Part shown: piece by piece, positions 57,809 to 64,000 of the stretch | Layout: each line of letters opens with the position of its first letter | Numbering within the stretch: position 1 is the stretch's first letter | Origin: Tribonema minus | Taxonomy: Eukaryota > Sar > Xanthophyceae > Tribonematales > Tribonemataceae | NCBI GenBank assembly: GCA_017506865.1 | Contig: JAFCMP010000538.1 | Span: 124,001-188,000 of the forward strand | DNA: 64,000 nucleotides | Reading direction: 5' to 3' | Notes under the pieces: model-generated | The model's database searches: none | What the model was told of the DNA's origin: nothing | What the model saw: the letters and a program-made list of their open reading frames with translations, nothing else | Translations under genes and position numbers: made by a program

Positions 57809-58734
57809 CTGCAACATGCGTGGTCGGTGGACCAGAGCGCTATGCTGCGCTTGCGAGGTGCACACACACCATGACTACCATGACTAGTAGTATTGTCGAC
57901 GTAATACGATTGTGTTTAATCATCGAACTTTGATGCCTGGATGACTCTATATGGTGTGGTGTGCTGACATACTGCTGGTGCTGGTTGCTATTTCACAAAT
58001 GATGCGTTGTGAATGCTGCAGATGAAAAGCTCTGTGATGGTGCCTTTCGAACACGCCGCTGTTCAAGTGCAGGTTTTTGAAGCATGATCTCTCAAGTGCT
58101 GTTGCTTTATGCAGCACCAGCTATCATGCACCAGCATATGCCCTGCCACAACAGTACAAGCGCCACCTGCACGTCTCATGCACCGCCATGGCATCTACAG
58201 CCAATGCACCTGCCCCTGGGCAATCAGTGGAGCTGCAGTCTACCGGCTTCTACTCAGCATTCACCAACAGCTCCAGGACCCCCCACAGCGGCAGCACCTG
58301 CATTTGGCTGGATGACACATGTGAACTTGCAGGGTGTATCTACTGGCAAGGGCTCTTAGTACGGAAGCTGCCACAGTACACAAGCGCTTACTCATCAAGA
58401 CCTGAAAATGCCCATGTGACCATTCGTTGCACGTCAACAGACCACGTCAAGCCAAATGTATACGAGACGTAGGCAGTTGGAATCCAAATGCACAAGCGAA
58501 ATTGGCAGCATTAAGCAGGAGAGCAAGGCAGGCACCACAACAACATTGCATGGCCAAGATGGACATTGATTATTGAGAGCAGGTCATTGTTGCACTTTCC
58601 TAAAGTGCAACAGGTGCATTTAGAGCTTGCTGATTGAAATTGGCAGCACGGGCGCAATGCGCACCAGCCAATCCTGTGTCCAACGTCGTGGTCGCTTTGA
58701 TGCTACATGCATACACATACTGCTATCCCACGTC
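57809..58734. other. Intergenic region, convergent gene ends
   Basis: No gene was recognised. A 131-codon open frame (58077-58472) has no domain. Confidence 0.5.
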
Positions 58735-59772
58735 TCACCGTTGCTGCACCTTGTACGCCACCACCAGCAGAGGCACTCCCTCCGGGCTGTTGAGCCGCGA
58801 ATGCTCAAAAACGCGCCACTCCCTAGTGGCCAGCCCCGCACCCCACTCCTTCACCGCCGCCACCTCCGCCGCCCCTTCCTCGTGCCCGGGGTAACACGTC
58901 ACGGATATAGCGCCTCCCAGCTTCACCAGCTTCGAGGCCTTGTTCAGGCTGTCAAGAGTGTCCTGCACGGTGGAACAGACGGACTTGTCGGAGCCGGGGA
59001 GGAACCCCAGGTTATATGCCACCAGCGCCACGGAGCGCTCCGCTATCGGGGGCTCGCAAGCGGGCGGCAGTTCGCAGAACGACTGCTGTAGGACGCTGAT
59101 GCGCTGCATGGCTTGCGGTGGCAGTGCCTGTTGCAGGCGCGCCTGAGTCTGTGCAACTGCTGACTCCTGCACGTCTATGCAGACCAGCTGCCCTTGTGCT
59201 GCTGCTGCTGCCTCTCCATCCAGTGCGCTGTCGGGAAAGAGCAGGCGCGCCAGAACCAGCGAGTCATAACCCTTGCCAGCGGTGCAGTCGATGACAATGT
59301 CGCCGGGACTGACAGCAGACTTCCACAACAAGTGGGCGAGTTCGATGTGCGAGGCAAGGGGATGATGGCGCCTCGCATAATCCAGCTGCTCCTCTGTTAG
59401 CTCTGTTGCTTCTCCCTGCCGTGTTTCAGATGCTGCTGATGGCCCATGGCCGTGCTTGAGGTGGGCGATTGCACTGGCAGCTGCATGTCTGGCCTTGCGG
59501 GCAGCGGACACAGACTGCAAAGACAGTATTGAAGGGCCGTCCTCAGCCGAGGCCGTATCCAGCGTTTTCAGTGCGTCTCTCAAGGCTTGCGCTGGGCTTT
59601 CGGCGGCACTAGCAAAGCTTCGCAAGCCATTCGCTGGTCTGGCGGTGCCACACAAGCGTGGAAGTGCTGAGGCAAGTCCAGAGACGCCATGACCAGACAC
59701 GAACGAGGACGCAGAGTCGGTGCTTGCAGCGGCCACCAGTATTGTGGCTTTCACACGCCTTCCTCGCCACAT
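58735..59772 (-). CDS. MnmM/YtqB-like SAM-dependent methyltransferase, organelle-targeted
   Basis: A single exon of 345 residues from the ATG at 59772. The first 100 or so residues are Arg/Ser/Ala rich with few acids (MWRGRRVKATILVAAAS), like a mitochondrial or plastid presequence. Next come a charged helix (ELTEEQLDYARRHHPLASHIELAHLLW), SAM-binding motif I (IVIDCTAGKGYDSLVLARLL), motif II (LVCIDVQESAV) and the family hallmark VALVAYNLGFLPGSDKS, then a C-terminal strand set (ISVTCYPGHEEG). Bacterial MnmM methylates the wobble uridine of tRNA (nm5s2U to mnm5s2U), and organellar homologues are expected to do the same; this is inferred from the family. The start codon and first 18 codons lie inside a 645-bp tandem duplication, so a second, truncated copy of the 5' end lies upstream. 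Confidence 0.88.
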   Translation of the reverse strand: MWRGRRVKATILVAAASTDSASSFVSGHGVSGLASALPRLCGTARPANGLRSFASAAESPAQALRDALKTLDTASAEDGPSILSLQSVSAARKARHAAASAIAHLKHGHGPSAASETRQGEATELTEEQLDYARRHHPLASHIELAHLLWKSAVSPGDIVIDCTAGKGYDSLVLARLLFPDSALDGEAAAAAQGQLVCIDVQESAVAQTQARLQQALPPQAMQRISVLQQSFCELPPACEPPIAERSVALVAYNLGFLPGSDKSVCSTVQDTLDSLNKASKLVKLGGAISVTCYPGHEEGAAEVAAVKEWGAGLATREWRVFEHSRLNSPEGVPLLVVAYKVQQR

Positions 59773-61006
59773 GCGGCAGCTACTTGGCGGTGCTTGCGTC
59801 CTTTGTGCCGCAAGTGGTGACTCGCCTACTTCAAAGTCGTGTTGCAAAAGTCAGAAGGGCTTCCTCCCGCCCAATGAGCTAAAACTCAGTGAATTTGTCA
59901 ATTTGGCATCTGTGCAGGTACACGTGCATTTCATGTTGGGCTACGATCAACGAAGCGAAGCATGTCAGGGCCACACTGCAATGTTCGTCGTGCATGCATG
60001 ACAGACACTTCTGGAACCAATAAATCAATGGAATGCAGAAGCCCGACCTTGCCGGATTTGCGAGGGAATCTCATGAGTGGAAGCAGCAGCATTTATTTAT
60101 AAGAGTGGAGTGAGCTCACGCTCTGTCAGGGCCCGAACAGCAAGTGCGTCATACCAGAACACATGCTCTTTCTATGACCACATATACACACCAAACAATA
60201 CACAATGTGGAGGGAGTGTGGGGGCACCGGCTGGAGTAGCAGCCCCCCCCCCTGTCTCAAAACTGTGCCGCAGGCCTGCCTGCCCGGCACTCTGTCTATG
60301 TCAAATATACCCCCACTTGTCGGAAACGCATCACCAGCCGGTGGAATACCAGCACGCAGTGTCGGTGCTTGCAGCGGTCACCAGTATTGTGGCTTTCACA
60401 CGCCTTCCTCGCCACATGCGGCAGCTACTTGGCGGTGCTTGCGTCCTTTGTGCCGCAAGTGGTGACTCGCCTACTTCAAAGTCGTGTTGCAAAAGTCAGA
60501 AGGGCTTCCTTCCGCCCAATGAGCTAAAACTCAGTGAATTTGTCAATTTGGCATCTGTGCAGGTACACGTGCATTTCATGTTGGGCTACGATCAACGAAC
60601 CGAAGCATGTCAGGGCCACACTGCAATGTTCGTCGTGCATGCATCACAGACACTTCTGGAACCAATAAATCAATGGAATGCAGAAGCCCGACCTTGCCGG
60701 ATTTGCGAGGGAATCTCAAGAGTGGAAGCAGCAGCATTTATTTATAAGAGTGGAGTGAGCTCACGCTCTGTCAGGGCCCGAACAGCAAGTGCGTCATACC
60801 AGAACACATGCTCTTTCTATGATCACATATACACACCAAACAATACACAATGTGGAGGGAGTGTGGGGGCACCGGCTGGAGTAGCAGCCCCCCCCCCTGT
60901 CTCAAAACTGTGCCGCAGGCCTGCCTGCCCGGCACCCTGTCTATGTCAAATATACCCCCACTTGTCGGAAACGCATCACCAGCCGGTGGAATACCAGCTG
61001 GTGATT
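59717..61006. repeat. 645-bp direct tandem duplication
   Basis: 59717-60361 and 60362-61006 are near-identical, with about seven substitutions noticed by eye. The unit spans the whole upstream region of the MnmM-like gene plus its first 18 codons. The duplicate ATG is at 60417 on the minus strand. The distal copy ends just before the stop codon of the coiled-coil gene. Confidence 0.95.
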
Positions 61007-61022
61007 TACCGGGCCTGTCATG

Positions 61023-62054
61023 CTATGCACTAACTGATACTGCAACTGCTGCAGGCGTTTGCGTCGGGAATATTCCCTGACTCTGCTGCTGTTGCGCCTT
61101 CGCCGCTGCTGCCTCGCGCTGCAGTGTCGCGTCCCGCGCCGCCTTTGCGCGCGCGCCCGCCGCTGCGGCAGCGGTCGCGGCAACCTTCTGCTCCAGCGCA
61201 CGCGCAGTGTACTCCGTGAACGCGCTCCGCACTGCAGTCAGCTCTGCCTCCGCGGACGCTGCGCGCGCAGTCGCCGCCTCCGCCTCCGCCGTGAGTCGAG
61301 CATGTTCTGCTCCGGCGCGCTCCGTGTAGTTGGTCACGAAGGCGCGCAGCTCCTCCAGTTCGCGCCGCAGTGCTGCAGCGTCATCTGCCTCCGCGTGCTG
61401 CGATGAACTGGGCGCTGTAGATGTAGGTAGCGCAGCGGCTGCTCTGACGCTTGCTGGGCGAGGGTTCCAGGGCGCGGCCGGTGGCGCGGCTGACAGTACT
61501 GAAGGCGCTACACGTGGCTGAGCAGGGAGAGCGACCGGCACCGCAACTGCAGCTGGGGGTGCAGCTGGGGGTGCAGCTGCTGTTGATGTTGAAGCCCCGG
61601 TTATTGATGATGTCAGCGCCTGCTTGGATTGAATCTTGGGCACCGCTGAAGCTGTCGACTGTGCCGCTGCCGCATCGCGGACCGTCGATGACGCTGGTGG
61701 CTGTGGTGCTGCCGCCGCTGCTTTGCCGCTAAACTGGTCACTGAATTGGCGATTCAACAGGGCTCGCAAGGCTTCGACATCGGTCAACTCTTGAAGGTCT
61801 GCTTGAGTCTGCAGCGCCTTCGGTTGTCGCCTCGCGCTCGGCCTCGCTGCTTGAACCTGACTGCCAGCCTCGGCCTTGGATACGTACTCCCTGAGTAGGT
61901 CTGCTGAGTCTGGCAGGTGCGATGATGCGATAACGCGTAGTGCAACCTCGTTGACGGCGGCTGGCCTTGATCGCCCAAAGGCTGATGGTGCTACAAAGCC
62001 TTCCGCGGCGCCCAACGCCAACAGCAGCACGGCGGCAATAGCTCCTGAGTGCAT
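61023..62054 (-). CDS. Ala-rich coiled-coil protein with signal-like, plastid-type presequence
   Basis: A single exon of 343 residues from the ATG at 62054. The start MHSGAIAAVLLLALGAAEG is a clear signal peptide. FVAPSAFGRSRPA follows, resembling the bipartite plastid-targeting sequences of secondary-plastid algae (Phe at the cleavage site, then a basic, Ser/Pro-rich transit segment). The middle is low-complexity Ala/Pro/Ser. The C-terminal third is a strong coiled coil (ALRRELEELRAFVTNY through EAELTAVRSAF and the Ala/Lys/Gln-rich end). No enzymatic domain was recognised; a structural or scaffold role in the plastid is an inference. A further in-frame ATG at 62111 would bury the signal peptide and is disfavoured. 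Confidence 0.75.
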   Translation of the reverse strand: MHSGAIAAVLLLALGAAEGFVAPSAFGRSRPAAVNEVALRVIASSHLPDSADLLREYVSKAEAGSQVQAARPSARRQPKALQTQADLQELTDVEALRALLNRQFSDQFSGKAAAAAPQPPASSTVRDAAAAQSTASAVPKIQSKQALTSSITGASTSTAAAPPAAPPAAVAVPVALPAQPRVAPSVLSAAPPAAPWNPRPASVRAAAALPTSTAPSSSQHAEADDAAALRRELEELRAFVTNYTERAGAEHARLTAEAEAATARAASAEAELTAVRSAFTEYTARALEQKVAATAAAAAGARAKAARDATLQREAAAAKAQQQQSQGIFPTQTPAAVAVSVSA

Positions 62055-62470
62055 TCTTTCTTGAGGGTTGTTGTTGTGGGTTGCAATGGAAATGAAGGTC
62101 GAAGCCCCCATTTTTGTCGTCAGACAACGCGCTTGTGGCCGAACCACAGAGAACCAAAAAGACCAATCTCGGGAAAGACTCGGCCAGTCTTTGGAAAGTT
62201 CCAGACTTTATAAGCACTCAACAGACAAAGGTACGCTGTGCATGCTATGCATGCTCAGCTATGCATGTAGTCTCATGTAGTCCCGACTGCCTATGCACAA
62301 ACAGTCTGCGCGCGCACACTATGACATGTTTCGAACGTTTTACGTCAGGTAGGTAGGTATCAATCAACCTCCGGAACTCGGCAGAACTCCGAAGAAAAGT
62401 TTGGTTTTGGAGAGAGCCCTGAGAGCACACGACGCAGGACACACGACACACAGCAGGAGCCGAAGGCACT
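62055..62470. promoter_or_regulatory. Divergent intergenic region, coiled-coil gene / AN1 zinc finger
   Basis: 416 bp separate the start codons. It contains catgctatgcatgctcagctatgcatg (two gctatgcatg echoes) at about 62240-62268. No known core element was recognised. Confidence 0.4.
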
Positions 62471-64000
62471 ATGGCTGAGTTTACCGAAATTGGCCAGCGG
62501 TGCAGCGCGCCTCTGTGCAACCTGAAGGACTTCCTGCCATTCGGTGAGTGATAGTCTGCTATTTTCAGCCTTGTCTGTTACTGCGTGCACCTGGGCTGGC
62601 AGCAGTACCGGGTTAGTTTCAGGCAAAATATGATGCGCATGTTAGCTTTGATTTTGCCGCCCAGGACAGCTTTCAGAGCAGGAGAGGTTGTGCTGAGCAG
62701 CCGTCATTGGTTAATTTTCCACACCCACCTCTCTGCTGTTTGTGTGTTTTATCAGACTGCGACTGCTGCCAGCAGGTGTTCTGCCTGAACCACAGGTCCT
62801 ATGCCTCCCACGAATGCCCGCTCAGCGGCACCAAGAACATGACGGCCATCGTGTGCCCTCTCTGCAAGAGCACAATACGCCTCAGTGACGCACAGGACGC
62901 CAATGCCGAGGTACGTCGTGCATGTTTACATCTGCCTGCAACATGCAGTGCATGCGAGTCGACAGTGCTCTGTGTTGATGCCAATGCTCGAATTCGTGTT
63001 TGTGTCTTTATGATGATGATAATGTCATGGCGTCATGGTTGGCATCACCCGCTCAGTGAGGCGCTTGGGATGTCTATCACATCACAAGTCCAAATGACGT
63101 CGTCTTCTGTTTGTCGAGCAGCCCAGTCCGACACTCTCAAAAGTGCCTCTGCCGCACACAAAACCTGAAGGTGCACATCACATGATCAGCCATGCACTCA
63201 CAAAACAACACCGTTCCGTCCACCGTTACCCCACTTGCAGTGGGAGCGTCACGCGCGCACGTCGTGCTCCCCGGAGAAAGCAGCCAAGAAGGCGCGCAAG
63301 CGCTGCAACGCCGACGGCTGCAGAGAGGTCCTGGGCCTCTCAAACTCGCACACGTGCGCGCAGTGCCACGCGGCGGTGTGCCTCACGCACCGCTTTGCGG
63401 AGTCGCACAACTGCGCCGTGCGACGCGCCGCCGCGCACTCCGGCAGCCGCACCATCCCTGCGGCTTTTGGCTGGCAGCAAAAGGAGCCATCGCGTGCAGC
63501 ACCACCAGCAGCAGCAGTGTCGCAGCCGCGGCAGCAGGCCAATGGCAGCGGCGGCAGCAGAGCGGTCAGTCAGCAGCAGCGGCAGCGGCAGCAGCAGCAG
63601 CAGCAGCGGCAGCAGCAGCAGGCGACTGCGGGCAACAGCGTGCGGGAGACGGCGGCGCGGCGGCGGCAGCAGCAGGGCACAGCTGGGGGAGCTGCTGCAA
63701 TCGATCTTGCGACAGGGCGTGGCTCGGAACGGTGCCCTCAGTGCTCAGCGTCTTTCAGTGACGTGGCACAGCTGATAGCGCATGTGGAAGGCGCTCACGC
63801 GTCTGCCCATGCGTCTGCTGCGCCGGCGGCGGCGCAGGGGGCGTTGGGGGCTTTGGGGGGTGGCACATGTCCCTTCTGTCAGAGGGGGTTTGCGGACGCT
63901 GTGGAGCTGGTGTCGCATGTGGAGGGGGAGCATAATGGGGGGGCGGGGCTCACTGCAACTTCAACTTCAACAGGCGGCTACGACTACGGCAAGTGCGTGA
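62471..64000 (+). CDS. SAP-type AN1/C2H2 zinc-finger protein, 3'-partial
   Basis: Exons 62471-62543, 62756-62910 and 63241 to the window end join in phase. The first two exons make one AN1 finger: CSAPLCNLKDFLPF|DCDCCQQVFCLNHRSYASHEC. The third adds a second AN1 finger, RCNADGCREVLGLSNSHTCAQCHAAVCLTHRFAESHNC. After a Gln-rich linker with CAG repeats come two C2H2 fingers, CPQCSASFSDVAQLIAHVEGAH and CPFCQRGFADAVELVSHVEGEH. AN1-AN1-C2H2-C2H2 is the architecture of plant stress-associated proteins SAP11/SAP16 and resembles animal ZFAND2, which act in proteasome and stress pathways. The third exon has no ATG near its start and reads through a frame overlapped by two spurious open frames. The coding sequence is still open at the last base, so the stop or a further exon lies outside. 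Confidence 0.88.

Noticed and set aside
58077-58472. 131-codon open frame on the plus strand
   Set aside because: No domain or homology recognised; sits between two convergent gene ends.
60077-61033. 318-codon open frame spanning the 645-bp tandem duplication
   Set aside because: It is open because the duplicated non-coding unit happens to lack stops in that frame; the protein simply repeats itself and has no domain.
63143-63775. Two overlapping open frames over the third AN1 exon
   Set aside because: The third frame, starting at the acceptor 63241, encodes the second AN1 finger and both C2H2 fingers; the other two are shadows.

Overview
The window is nuclear DNA of a eukaryotic alga. Genes are split by GT-AG (and some GC-AG) introns, exons are GC-rich with long Ala/Gln/Gly tracts, introns are long and TG/CA-rich, and TTAGGG-type telomere-like repeats are scattered through the introns. 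A chloroplast-type ABC1 kinase, a protein with a signal peptide followed by a Phe-led transit-like segment, and an enkurin homologue point to a photosynthetic, flagellated organism. The targeting peptide, the PSxAPS-like stretch of a secreted protein and the TTAGGG-type repeat fit a secondary-plastid alga (stramenopile or haptophyte) better than a green alga, but this is inference. No tRNA, rRNA, CRISPR array or intact transposon was recognised.

Layout: ABC1-family kinase (+, 5' end outside the window, to 5927); secreted CBM6-like protein (-, 7965-6792); a long fused gene, UGT80-like glycosyltransferase plus FkbM methyltransferase (-, 13400-9052); TKL/Raf-like kinase (+, 13933-16096); DUF5710 protein (-, 18818-17694); ATG13 (-, 23249-19417); AMBRA1-like WD40 protein (+, 23792-27507); EF-hand protein (-, 37154-29753); enkurin (+, 37588-41175); divergent cyclophilin (-, 42937-42284); TRAF-type zinc-finger protein (+, 43515-45560); NOM1/SGD1 (-, 52739-45934); YtcJ/LAF3-like amidohydrolase (+, 52793-57808); MnmM/YtqB-like methyltransferase (-, 59772-58735); Ala-rich coiled-coil protein with a targeting peptide (-, 62054-61023); SAP-type AN1/C2H2 zinc-finger protein (+, from 62471, running to the window end). 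Exon models were built by hand; where junctions are given, the codon phases match.

Six of the neighbouring pairs are divergent (head to head), with 53 to 577 bp between start codons. The most suggestive is ATG13 with an AMBRA1-like gene: both families act in autophagy initiation, and they share a 542-bp spacer.

The strongest unexplained signal is in the introns. In at least eight genes the intron carries one to six decayed tandem copies of the adjoining exon edge, including its splice donor or acceptor, so decoy splice sites flank the true ones. Telomere-like repeats sit in the same introns, and in the glycosyltransferase/FkbM gene they are part of an open coding exon.
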